A stretch of 64,000 nucleotides of DNA, from positions 49,288,933-49,352,932 of the forward strand of contig CM068586.1 in the NCBI GenBank assembly GCA_035048485.1, read 5' to 3'. The first letter of the stretch is position 1; each line of letters starts with the position of its first letter. Position numbers and translations under genes: made by a program. Below are positions 20,990-32,290 of this stretch, one piece after another. The notes under the pieces are model-generated. The model was not told where the DNA came from and made no database searches. It worked only from the letters and a program-made list of their open reading frames with translations. This DNA is from Pteria penguin. Lineage: Eukaryota > Mollusca > Bivalvia > Pterioida > Pteriidae.

Positions 20990-23400
20990 TTTACGGTGTT
21001 TAAAATGATTGTGGGTCATACCGTCAATGTCGAAGGCATTGATTATTTTAGAATCCTTCGATATGAAATTATCGGAACCTTTGACCCTGGTAAGTTAATA
21101 CAGGATACGTATTGTTGAAGTAAAAAACGAAGAAGTACCGAAAGGTAAAAGACATATTACAGAATTTAGATATAATGTCTGAATAAAATCTGTTACCGAA
21201 AGATTTTCGAAGTTTATGATACCTAACTTTAAGTCGTAAGTGATTTGTAATTATTTTGCTTTAAAATCCAAAGATACTGCAAGCTTTAGCAAACTGAACC
21301 AATTAACTAATATGGATATTATATGATGGAAGTCTAGGGATATCACCATCACCACTGAAAAAATCAAAAATCGTTATAAACAAGAGGCCTAAATGGGCCT
21401 ATATCGCTCACCTGAGCACAAATTGCTTATTTACAATAAAATGACAGCTCAATTTCAGTAGAACTTTTTGCTTTTTTTCTACAAGACTTTCTGTAAGGTT
21501 TGGTGATATTTTGTGCAGTCGTCTTGAAGTGTCCAAATTGCGTCAACCAATCAGAGCCAATGGCGGTCATCTTGGATTACGGATCGGCACGAAAAAACAC
21601 AAAATTTGTAGAGGACCTTGAGTACTTATTTCCTATGAGGTTTGGTGAAATTCTGTGCAGCGGTTCTGGAGAAGAGTTCGAAAATGTGTCATCCAATCAG
21701 AGCCAATGGCGGCCATCTTGGATTACGGATCGGCAAGAAAAACACAAACTTTGTAGAGAAATTTGAGTACTTACTTCCTATGAGGTTTGGTGAAATTCTG
21801 TGCAGTGCTTCTGGAGAAGAAGTCCAAAACGTGTCAACCAATCAGAACCAATGGCGGCCATCTTACTTCGTATGAGGTTTGGTGAAATTCTGTGCAGCCC
21901 TTCTGGAGAAGAAGTCGAAAATGTGTCAACCAATCAGAGCCAATGGCGGCCATCTTGAATTACGGATCGGCAAGAAAAACACAAACTTTGTAGAGGACCT
22001 CAAGTACTTACATCCTATGAGGTTTGGTGAAATTCTGTGCAGTGCTTCTGGAAAAGGAGTCCAAAACGTGTCAACCAATCAGAGCCAATGGCGGCCATCT
22101 TACTTTATATGAGGTTTGGTGAAATTCTGTGCAGCCCTTCTGGTGAAGAAGTCGAAAATGTATCAACCAATCAGAGCCAATGACGGCCATCTTGGATTAC
22201 GGATGGGCACGAAAAATACAAACTCGGTAGAGGACTTTGAGTACTTACTTCCTATGAGGTTTGATTGAATCTGTGCAGCGCTTCTGGAGAAGAGTTCGAA
22301 AATGTGTCAACCAATCAGAGCCAATGGCAGCCATCTTGGATTACGAATGGGCACGAAAAACACAAACTTTGTAGAGAACCTTGAGTACTTACTTCCTATG
22401 AGGTTTGGTGAAATTCTGTGCAGCGCTTCTGGAGAAGAAGTCGAAAATGCGTCAACCAATCAGAGCCAATGGCGGCCATCTTGGATTACGGATCGGCAAG
22501 AAAACACAAACTTTGTAGAGGACCTCAAGTACTTACTTCCTATGAGGTTTGGTGAAATTCTGTGCAGCGCTTCTGGAGAAGAAGTCGAAAATGTGTCAAC
22601 CAATCAGAGCCAATGGCGGCCATTTTGGAAAACAGATCGGCACGAAAAACACAAACTTTGTAGAGGACCTCAAGTACTTACTTCCTATGAGGTTTGGTGA
22701 AATTCTGTGCAGCGCTTCTGGAGAAGATGTCCAAAATGTGTCAACCACTCAGAGCCAATGGCGGCCATCTTGGATAACGGATTGGCATGAAAAACAAGCA
22801 ATTGGTAGAGAACCTTGAGTACTTACTTCCTATGAGGTTTATTGGAATTCTGTGCAGTCGTTCTGGAGAAAAAGTCCAAAATGTGTCAACCAATCAGAGT
22901 CAATGGCAGCCATTTTGGATTACGGATGGGCACGAAAAACATAAATTTGGTAGAAGACCTTGAGTACTTGCTTCCTATGTAGTTTGGTGGAATTCTGTGT
23001 AGCGGTTCTGGAGAAGAAGTCGAAAATGTAGAAAAACTAACGACAGACGACAGACGACGGACGACGGACGGTGGTGGATCACAATAGCTCACTTGAGCTT
23101 TCGGCTCAGGTGACCTAAAATGATATATGCTTGTATGGCTATTGTTGCTAATAATTCTTATATTTAAGAAAAGTGTTTCATTATCTGTTTAATTGAAGTT
23201 CAGGTGGGGAAATGTCAGTAATACATTTTTTAATTCCAGGATTATCGATTACTAAATCATATATATTATAATCAAAGACATCATCAAGATATCTAGAAGT
23301 GTTTTAATCTTATCAATAAGGTCTAATGGTTTCGAGGTTTGCACAGAATGTTTAAAATCCCTCTCAGAACAAAAGGCCTTTTTATACCTCTCATAAAAAT
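20990..23400 (-). pseudogene. PLE-B reverse transcriptase fragment, copy B5, split by a tandem-repeat element
   Basis: The minus strand at 23,400-23,120 corresponds to the motif C region (FERDF-like, then an SRYLDD-like block with frameshifts), and 21,345-20,990 to the C-terminal GDIPRLPSY and YHKLRKSFG blocks. The same nucleotide order occurs uninterrupted in copy B4 (12,080-11,470). The 1.7-kb element at 21,383-23,118 therefore sits inside this copy. Like B4 it has TAA in the YIS-LV block. Confidence 0.75.
21383..23118. mobile_element. Tandem-repeat-bearing non-autonomous element (pearl/Helitron-like)
   Basis: The left end AGAGGCCTAAATGGGCC and CGCTCACCTGAGCAC precedes 11 full units of ~145 bp (unit starts at TTTGG: 21,499; 21,641; 21,786; 21,878; 22,023; 22,115; 22,260; 22,404; 22,548; 22,693; 22,838) and a partial one at 22,983. 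Two units are only 92 bp. After the array come ACGACAGACGACGGACG microsatellite units, GATCACAATAGCTCAC, a TGAGC-TTTC-GGCTCA hairpin and AGGTGACCTAA. A hairpin shortly before CTAA and no evident TSD fit a Helitron-type 3' end. Pearl-type bivalve elements share this array-plus-microsatellite plan. Frames through it are not coding: 145 is not a multiple of three. Confidence 0.7.
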
Positions 23401-24612
23401 CTTATTCGTTATGTCATAATCCACTGACCTGTATGTTTACTGACTTATATTGTTTGCTTTGTTCACTGTTGTGTTACTTTTTCACAAATGTACTGCCATG
23501 ATGTTAAGTTATACGTTTATCTAAATAAGTTCATGAAATGCCTCTTTGTGGGGCATATTTGGAATCGATTCCAGGTGTAGGGCCTCCCCTATTCCTTTTT
23601 ATGAACAGTATTATAATAGTAAGATAAGGATATAGATATGGATTATTTCAATTTGAAAAAAAAACGAGGTTTACTTGCTGAACTTTATTGGATTAAACAT
23701 CTACAAACCCCATATCCCCTTAGTCTCAATGACCAAATTTTTCAACAAGGTAACATTTCCTCTTACCATGACAATAGCGGTCTGGTCACTAAGATCAGAC
23801 GATAAGAGGAATCACAGGTTCGCACAATCGTTGCCGTATACGTAATGGCAAGCGCTAAAAACATGGTAGGTTCAAATGGTCATTACACGATCTACTACGG
23901 ATTGCCGGAAATAATGGTCGTCACGAATTTCTACATGCATTATCATCTTTTCCGGTCACCAGATTAAAACCTATCCTGGATGAGGCTGATCTAATAAGTT
24001 TAAGTTATACGGATTGATTTAGACTTAAAATAATGATAGCATTTTCATATGACAAACGTTTCCAACGTATACCATCGCTTCCTCCTAAATCACAATTTAT
24101 CAAGGTTAAATTTATAAAATAAAGGTTTAAATCTGCTTAATTCTTCTAATATTTTTCGTTAACATAGAGTCAAATCTAAAATTCCTCAGTATTTCTATAA
24201 TCTTGAATCAACATTTGCTATCAGTACAAAAAAACCTATTAGAAATCTTAATTTTAATTACTAATCAGTCATATTAAATCTTAATTCTATTAACTCTATT
24301 CCATCGTCCTGTTCATGCAATAATTGTTAATTCATTTTTCAGCCTGCGGGCCATATTATTACTGGTGATCTTTTCTGACAAATATTTACGATCATTTTTT
24401 AAATAAAGGACCAAAGTATAAATTACCTTCCCGGATAGATTTTACCAAATGCCGGGATATTAAACACTGATGTAAAAAAGATGTAAAAACACATGCCTTG
24501 AATGACTGGAAAAGTGAAATCTAAAAAATTATCGATATTCGCGTCGATAATTTTACAAGTAATACACATTTATTCAAACAACCACATTATATACCAGTCC
24601 AGTCTACGAAAA

Positions 24613-24893
24613 TTGATTGATTGATTGATTGATTTTTGTTTTACGTCACAGCTCGAATATTTCACGTATATGATGACGGCATTTGCCGGATGCGGGGCAT
24701 ACAAATTTTGACCTTTGCAACGGACCTACCCGAAGCAGTGAGGGATCTTTAACGTGCCATGCATACCACGACACGGGGCCTCTGTTTTTACTGTCTCATC
24801 TGAAAGACATGACACCGGCTTGACCACAGTGGGACTGACTCGAACCCCGGCCTCCCGATCAGGAGTCTGACGCGATACCACTAGGCCACGCCT
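24613..24893 (-). mobile_element. tRNA-derived SINE, family 1, copy 1b, inside PLE-B3
   Basis: Minus-strand copy with the tail visible on the plus strand as TTGATTGATTGATTGATTTT, the central CACGTTAAAGATC domain and the promoter region at 24,840-24,893. A perfect 12-bp TSD AGTCTACGAAAA (24,601-24,612 and 24,894-24,905) interrupts the PLE-B coding sequence between VQST and KKK codons. The insertion therefore postdates PLE-B3. Confidence 0.92.
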
Positions 24894-26694
24894 AGTCTAC
24901 GAAAAAGAAAATGGCTGATTTACACAATACTTATGTCTTCGTACTTGCTGACAAAGCAGCTAATAATATTATCATTATTTCAAAAATACATTATATTACA
25001 GTTCTTAAAACAGAAATGAACTCTGCTTCTACGTATGTTGAAACCCCATTGTTTAAAGACAAGATCCAATCTGATCACTGTAAAGCTATGTGCGACTTCA
25101 ATTTAAGCATTAATAAAAAATGATCATGCAACAATGTTCTGGCTTCCGTAACTACACAAAAACCCATATATATCACTTTTATATAAAATTCTAGTCATTG
25201 CTCTACAACTGTGCTTTCTAAACATATTATCTCCGCTCTTACAGCAGTTAAAGACCATGTTGTCAAGTAATGTAACGCTGTATTTAGCAATAGTAACGTC
25301 AATTACTTTTGGTCTATCACAATTTTAAAGAAGTCATTGAAAAATTCCGTTTGAGAAATTTTGAGGCTAATAAAGTTTCTACTTTTGATTTTTCGACAGT
25401 ATATACCTCACTACCTCATGACTTAATGAATAAAATTGTTGTCTCATACGCTGGTGTTTCAACAGAGAGTCTAAATCATAACTCATTTACTTTAGTTACA
25501 TCTGGATTTTTCTCTAACAAACAATATGATAATTATAAATATTCGACTTGTACTGGGTCGTGTAATGCCATCACATTTTTGATGGATAATATTCATGTAT
25601 AATTTAATGGCAAGACTTATCAAGACAATATTGGGATTCCTTTGGGCAGTAACTGCGCTCCGCTTATAGCAGATTTATGTTTCTACTGTTATAAGAGAGA
25701 CTTTATGCATTCTATTCAAACTTCTAAACGTTTCGACCTTATTGATAAGTTCAATGACACTTCTAGATATCTTGATGATATCTTAGTTATCGATAACCCC
25801 GAATTTGATAACTATATCACTGGAATTTATCCATATGAACTTCAATTAAACAAAGGCAACACCTCTGACCAGGAAACACATTTTTTACTTAAATACTAAC
25901 ATTAACAACAAAACTGATACCAACATATATGATAAACGTGATGACTATGAATGTCCTATTGTAAAATTCCGTCATCTAGATGGTGATGTTCCCTGACTCC
26001 CAGCATATGGTATTTATATTAGTCAATTGGTTTGGTTCGCGAGAGCCTGCACTAACGTTATGGGTCAAAAACTCTCAGATTACGTTTAAACTTTCCCCGG
26101 GTTATAGATATCAAATACCTCGAAAACCTTTTGGTAAATTTTATAGATCTTATTCAGACATTTTATCTAAATTCGGAAATGTGACTTTTGAACAATATGT
26201 ATCCATCCCTCTACAACCCAATGCAGACTTTTATTTGAGCGTTGCACGCTGACTAACCGGGCAGTGAGAACTCTATTACGGACCTTGTCCAAACCTTTTC
26301 AGAGGGGACAAGGTCGTGATCCTCGTTCCCTCTGACTGTTATTCGACTCTCCTATTGATCAAGGATCTGAGCTCGCTTACAAACGGGTAGAGCACAGTTT
26401 ACTTATGTTGATGTCGCCTTACATATTTTTGATAGCAACATATTACTTCATAAAATTTTTTGTATGTAATAAATTTGCATTACCTCTCTTCTTTAGAAAC
26501 CTGTTGATCCTTGTTCTATATTAGAGGATTATATATAGATTTTTAAATGTGTGCCCTTTGATTGTGCTGCTTTTGCGGTGAGTGGAAAGGTGGGTGCCCG
26601 TAAACCGATTAAACACACCAATCGAATGACGTTTGTTATTCAATTAACAGTCGTAAGTCGATATCGTAATCGCAGCATAATCGAATATTGTTGT

Positions 26695-27035
26695 AATAAA
26701 TATAGAACATATATACCTTTTAATTTAGTGCACCATATGCGCATTTCGACAACTTGTGTCTCTTCAGTGATGCTCGTGGCCCAAATGTTTGGAATTCTCA
26801 AAATATATAAGTATTTGAAGAGTAGTGTTGAAACCAAAGAATCTGTCTAAGGACAGAGCTATGCATGAGGGAGATACTCCTTAGTTTTAGAGTGATTTAC
26901 TTAATTAAAGCGAAGAAAACTAGAACTATGATGCCCTTGGGGACTATTAGTCCACCAGCAGTGACATCGGTATAGTGGTTATAATAAATATAGAACATAT
27001 ATACCTTTTAATTTAGTGCACCATATGCGCATGTT
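26695..27035 (-). mobile_element. DR element, copy 2, inside the PLE-B3 tail
   Basis: Minus-strand relative of 16,736-17,173. Repeats at 26,695-26,780 and 26,983-27,035 share ATAGAACATATATACC and TTAGTGCACCATATGCGCAT; the second is truncated. The interior shares CCACCAGCAGTGACATCGG with copy 1 (reverse complement). It splits the PLE-B tail between ATATTGTTGTAAT and GTTGTTCCATGTATATTC; GTTGT on both sides may be the TSD. Confidence 0.6.
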
Positions 27036-27440
27036 GTTCCATGTATATTCTACTATTATCATTTTTTTGGTACATGTCCTTAGTGATTTGTGTCATACAG
27101 TTTTGTCAGATGTCTTCTGTTTTCTCTTTTATGCTAATCAATAAATTCTAAATGTATTGATACTATAACTTCTTGCAGTTCTTTTTGTCGATATCGCTGG
27201 ACGCGTACCGATTGTCGGCATATGATTGATAGGATATCATCATCTATTCAGTAAAGCGGTATCAGGAACATCCATTCTACTAGACAACATAGAGATAGGC
27301 TATCAAAGAGAAAGATTTAGAATGTATTGTTATTTTGATTTCATGGTTCTTAAACTAATATTCATGTCGCAAGTAATTTGTTAACATCTTACTGAAAAGA
27401 AAGAAAACATAAAAATACTATTTTTACGCTTGTATTACAG

Positions 27441-27467
27441 TGACATCCAAAAAGAACCGGACAGATT
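27441..27467 (+). CDS. Candidate 27-nt microexon
   Basis: TGACATCCAAAAAGAACCGG plus ACAGATT lies between TTGTATTACAG and a strong GTAAGT donor. Joined to the exon at 18,212-18,389 (two leftover bases AG), it continues open as S-DIQKEPDR and leaves two bases, preserving phase. Very short, so the call depends on the splice signals and phase only. Confidence 0.35.
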
Positions 27468-28709
27468 GTAAGTGATTTCTTTTTATGTATCTGTGCCTAT
27501 ATATGTATGTGTGTGTCTGACTGTATGTATGTGTATCTGTCTGTATGTATCAGTGTATATTTGTCTGGATAGATGGATGTATGATGTATGTTTATCTGTG
27601 TGTCTGGATGTATGAATGCATGCATGTATGTATGCGCGTATGTGTCTGTATTGGATGACTATTTTTGCAATCTGTATTACCAGCGCTTTAAGAGAGTATG
27701 AATTGTATCCATGTCATAGTGTCAAACATTAGATACATATTTATGTACAATTATCGGTACATAAATGAGATCTATTATCTAGAATGTATGAAAATTTTTG
27801 CAAATTTGTCATACTAATATATATGTAGTACAGGTATTGTATCTATGCTCAGTGATGTATAGATTTATTAACTTCTATACAGAAATCTTCATGGTCAGAG
27901 TGACAGAATCATCAAATAAATATAAAAACGTTTCAAAATACAAAAAATATTTCAGCATCACCGGCGGTATTATCGTCAGTTTAAATGACAATACTGACTA
28001 TTTCGGTGGATTAAACTAAGTACGGGCCCATATTTCCGCAAAGGCACTTTCAAATAGACCTTGCTTCCCATTATTCTACATTTCCAATTATCTAAGCTAA
28101 ACTGTCGTGGAGCGTGCGTCGTGTTGAATTAAATTTCAGTTATATGATATACATCTATCCGTATTAATTGAAGGTACTGTGGTTTGGGAAAACGAATATT
28201 ACACAGTGAGCATCACTTCAGGAAAGTCTTTGTAAAGGGGTCATATGCAAGCACATATCCGTGATATCCATCTAATACTGTCCATGCGAAAAGCTTTTCT
28301 ATATTCTTATCGGTGACAGAAAAGACACAGAATTAAGAAGAATCATACAGCGTTTTATGCGCCAAAAATTTATCCAAAACAGATATACAGATATCTACAC
28401 ATACTTGAATATTTGGGTCCTGCAGTAGAGTTGTTTTCCTTGACGTTCTTTAATTTCTTACTTCGCAATCACAAAAAAGGAAAAAATCCCACACCCATTC
28501 ACACACCAACCTACCCAGTAACCCCCCCCCCCCCTTTCACAGACAGACGCTTGCATGGACAACAACAACAGTAACAATAATTTTCGAAATGACTTGATAG
28601 CTAAATATGATGAATGCGCACATCTGTTAATCCAATACTCCGATACAGAAGTAAATCTAAAGATCCAACCCCCTTTATAGTCAGAGAGAAACTTATATTG
28701 CATGATTTT
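27468..28709. other. Anonymous interval
   Basis: Holds TGTATGTATG-type simple repeats (27,500-27,650) and a C14 tract at ~28,521. No coding family recognised. Confidence 0.4.
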
Positions 28710-28721
28710 CTGACAGTTTTG

Positions 28722-28910
28722 AAGTCGGCGTTGCCTAGTGGTATCGCGTCGGACGCCTGATCGGGAGGGGTTCGAGTTCCGATTTGATCATGCCGGTGTC
28801 GGATGAGACAGTAAAAACCGTATGCCCCGCATCAGACAGATGCCGTCACCACATACGTAAAATTTTCGTGGTGTGACGAAAAACAAAAATCAATCAATCA
28901 ATCAATCAAT
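28722..28910 (+). mobile_element. tRNA-derived SINE, family 1, copy 1c, internally deleted
   Basis: A box TTGCCTAGTGG, the GCCTGATCGGGAGG block, B box GGTTCGAGTTCC, and a (CAAT)n tail. Perfect 12-bp TSD CTGACAGTTTTG (28,710-28,721 and 28,911-28,922). At 189 bp it lacks ~90 bp of the central domain present in 1a and 1b: the GTAAAAACCG block joins directly to TATGCCCCGCATC. Confidence 0.92.
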
Positions 28911-28922
28911 CTGACAGTTTTG

Positions 28923-30070
28923 TAAATTATTCACAAATGATACATGTAAGCGCTATGTTTATTCTGGCATGTTGGAAAAGGGAGACACCCAGCCAATTCG
29001 AAGAAAGAAGTTAAGGTTGGGGGGAGGGGGGATCATAAATTATTATTCAGATTTGAAATATTTCAAAAACTATACTTCTATTTTTCTGTGAAAAATCTAT
29101 TTAGTTTACCCCAGAGCCCGGTACGCCAAAGTGCTAATATGGCTGACCTTTTATGACATTCTAAAATTCATAGTTTTACAAATTTTTGTCGGTTTTTTTT
29201 TTTATGGATTTGATACCAAACCAAGCTAACACATGTTTATTTCACAAAAATAATCAGAAATGACGACATTTATATAGCTTTTGGTTTAAAAATTTAAACC
29301 ATGAATAATATGTAACAATTATAGTGTTTTCCAATTTTCAACAATTTCTTTAAGATACAAAATTTACCAAGTTTAAAAAGTAACAAGCACCCTAAGCGCT
29401 TAATTATAGGCTAACATCGCTGATGTTGCAGGATATTTCAAAAGCTTAAAGAGAATTATAGTTTTTAAATACTTGCTTTGGATTTTAATGGGTTTTATGT
29501 ATACTCATTTTTCCAAAGATTTTCCATGATTTCGTGAAAATTTTAACCCCACTCCATGAAAAATCCCGTTGAGTTAAAGGACAAAATTTGTTTAGAACTG
29601 AATATGATGGATTTCTTTAATATATGTGAAACGCTGAACAATGTATATGTAAGGGAACATTCGGTTTTTCGGTAATTTTGGAGAAAATATGACGATCCAT
29701 ACAGTTATTGTCATTATATTCCGAACCCTTGATAAACGCAACAAAACCCTTATAAATTTTTTCATTAGCATTGGCTATTGATCTACAGTGGCTGTCACAT
29801 TCAAAAACATTATTTTGTTCCCAAAATATCTGATTTGTGGTCACAAATTACTCAACTATTAATCATAGAACGTTTGATGGATAAAGGTCAGTTGATGAGG
29901 ATATCCCAGGTCGCCAGTTTCATTTCCAGCCGGGAAGAATTTTGCGTTCTGATGTGTACGAAACGATGGGTTTATCCTTCTATGTAAAAGTATGCACATA
30001 CGTGCCGCTAAAATGGGATATATTTTAAGGCAATCGGATGTATAAATAGGTATTACTCTTATACTTACTT
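28923..30070. other. Anonymous interval
   Basis: G-rich stretch at ~29,017-29,030 and AT-rich DNA. The 75-codon minus-strand frame at 29,617-29,844 is unsupported. Confidence 0.35.
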
Positions 30071-31125
30071 CTCATACATTCGTGGATTATCTTAGCATTA
30101 TAGATAAATTATAAGACAAATTAGAGATACATGTATTGACTTCACCAGTCCCTATTCCTGGAACAGCCAGAGGTGGGATTAGGTGTCATGACAGAGAAAT
30201 AAATCCTGACTGGTCACAACCGCCGTGATGATATAGAATTATGCGAGGTAATATAAATCGTAATAACTTTAAATAGTAATGACATTACTGAAGTTAGACA
30301 ATTAATTCTAATAAATGCAAAGGTCTTTACAGCAATCGTAAAATTTGCGGAATGTAGACTTTAAACATGTCTAGATATATTGACTTACGACATTTTTTAA
30401 CACTAACACAAACATGACAATTTTGATCTCAGTATCAGAAACTTTACCATGAACAAAGATCCCCTATCTATATCGCAATTGTTATCATATGCTAGAACAT
30501 GTTCATATTACAGTGGCTTTTAAGAGTAAAACGACGTTCAGATTAACTACTCCGCCAGGGATATACAATAGACAGACTAACAATCAAAGCAGATATAATG
30601 TAAGTGCGGAGCTCTTATCACAGAAAATGACATCTCGTTATCTCGAATCCTGAATAACATAATGATAAAGACCTATTCCGACCATTTTGAACATTGAATT
30701 TTGACATCTACAGTTTGACTACAAGATACAAAGACGTGTGTTACTATCAAGATTGAAGTGCGTATTTCCCTTTGTACCTGCCACATAACTGAGCCAGTAA
30801 CTCCTCTTTGTTCTTTCTGATCTCATTCGAAATTTCGTATTCTCTTAATTAAATGTTCTTAGATTTGTTTTCTTTCTGTTGATTTTGGTATTATGAATTT
30901 CGGACTGGTGAGTCGGTTTACCTCTCAATTTCAGATAACAATTATATTTTGTTTTCTTTAAATACTCGGTTTCTCATGGTATTTGAAATAATTGTGCCTT
31001 TGAATGTATATAATTTTTTTTTGGATGAGTGGGAACGTGAGCCCGTAAACCAGTTAATCACACTTTTCTTAATGAATAAGCCAATACCGCAACGAAATCT
31101 TGAAATATTTTGTGACGGTTAATCT
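30071..31125 (+). mobile_element. Old, highly degraded PLE tails
   Basis: TTCGTGGATTATCTTAGCAT at ~30,077 and, at 30,395-30,720, sequence recognisable as the PLE-A C-terminal region (AACATGACAATTTTGATCTC; CCTATTCCGACCATTTTG) with many substitutions. At 30,788 the CACATAACTGAGCCAGTAAC tail module appears, and at ~31,030 GAGCCCGTAAACCAGTTAAT from a PLE-B-like tail. No frame survives. Confidence 0.5.
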
Positions 31126-32290
31126 ATAATATACTGTTTTATATACAATTTTTTGGCAATATTTGTATAAGTGATAAGCCCAAGTCTGCTTTACAAGTGG
31201 ATAGGTTTAAGACAATGTTAAGATAACGCAATCCTTTTACTAAAATAATCAACGATTACCAACTAATTGCTTTGTTATTAATGTCTCTTTGAAGGTTAAT
31301 CCGTTGGTTTCGGCATTGTTCAAGAAGGTGTTGTTTTGCAGTCTGTTGTTTTGTAAGAATATATTCATAACTTTGTCCAATTGAGCTTAATAAAGTAATT
31401 CCTCTGAAATTTCTTTTGAATGATAAATTTCAAAATTTAACTTTACAGTACAGACAGTTATGAGTATAAAAATCTATCAAATTATTTACATTTATATAAA
31501 TGATAGTACATGTCTACGAGCAATATATTTCAAACTTTCCCTGTTGGAATGGAAATGTGATGGTCTTGGTCCCTTGGTAAAAATTGCACATGTTCTTTGA
31601 CGTCATTATCATCTCGTTATCTTTTATACTAAGAAATTGAAATGGATCAAACACATATCGTTATCAAATCACTGTCTTATGATCTCCTCGTACAGATTAA
31701 ATCAAGAAACAAGTTCGAAGAAATTCCTTAAGACGTGCACTCAGTTATAGGGCAGATATTTTATTAACCATTCGTGTGTATAACATACTACCTTGTTGAG
31801 ATTCGCAGCTTTGCAGCAAAGACAATGTTGGACTAAATAAAAGTGCAAACAATAACTTAAAAACATTCTTGATATAATAGATTCCACTCAAAAACGTTAA
31901 TATAATTATCAACAATAAATTTTAAAACCAGATGACCTCATTGTCAACGCAGTTTTATCGAGTCTTGATGCATGTACGCTTGTGTGGGTAGAAATGTAAG
32001 TTTGTGTCTGTGTGGGGGAATGATGTCTATATAATAGTTTCGAAAATAGTCAATTTTTGCTGTGACATAGTTATATGGATTAAGATTATTTCATATGATT
32101 GCCATAAAACAAAAAAGGATATCTATTTCAATTTGTGTAAATTCAATAATTTAGATGAGTCAAATAACTTCCATCTATCTCAGAGTTAATGAGAATTCTA
32201 TTCATTGCCCAATTTCATGGGGTTTTTTATACACTGTGGTGAATTCCCCTCTTAACTGAAGTAGGTATTAAGGAGGAGTTGTTGACTATG
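31126..32290. other. Anonymous interval
   Basis: AT-rich with no supported gene or repeat boundary. Confidence 0.35.

Larger units (their letters stand above)
23655..27135 (+). mobile_element. PLE-B copy B3, long but decayed
   Basis: Starts in the end of the GIY-YIG-like domain (LLAELYWIKHLQTPYPLSLN) and runs through a basic linker, the SYTD-TGA-FRLK block (TGA at 24,015-24,017), FQPAGHIIT, LADKAANN (24,940), the RT core FDFSTVYTSLP, GIPLGSNCAPLIADL, SRYLDDILVIDNPE (~25,790), the C-terminal region and the 3' tail with CCGTAAACCGATTAA at ~26,602. It has several frameshifts. The site that is TGA in B1 and B4 is TCA here (24,980-24,982). A SINE (24,613-24,893) and a DR element (26,695-27,035) interrupt it. 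Confidence 0.85.

Noticed and set aside
21500..23092. Overlapping open frames of 68-132 codons in the tandem array, a seeming repeat protein
   Set aside because: The 145-bp period is not a multiple of three, so the frame changes each unit and no continuous protein exists.
21383..23118. CRISPR-like array
   Set aside because: Units are contiguous 145-bp monomers without unique spacers, in an animal genome.
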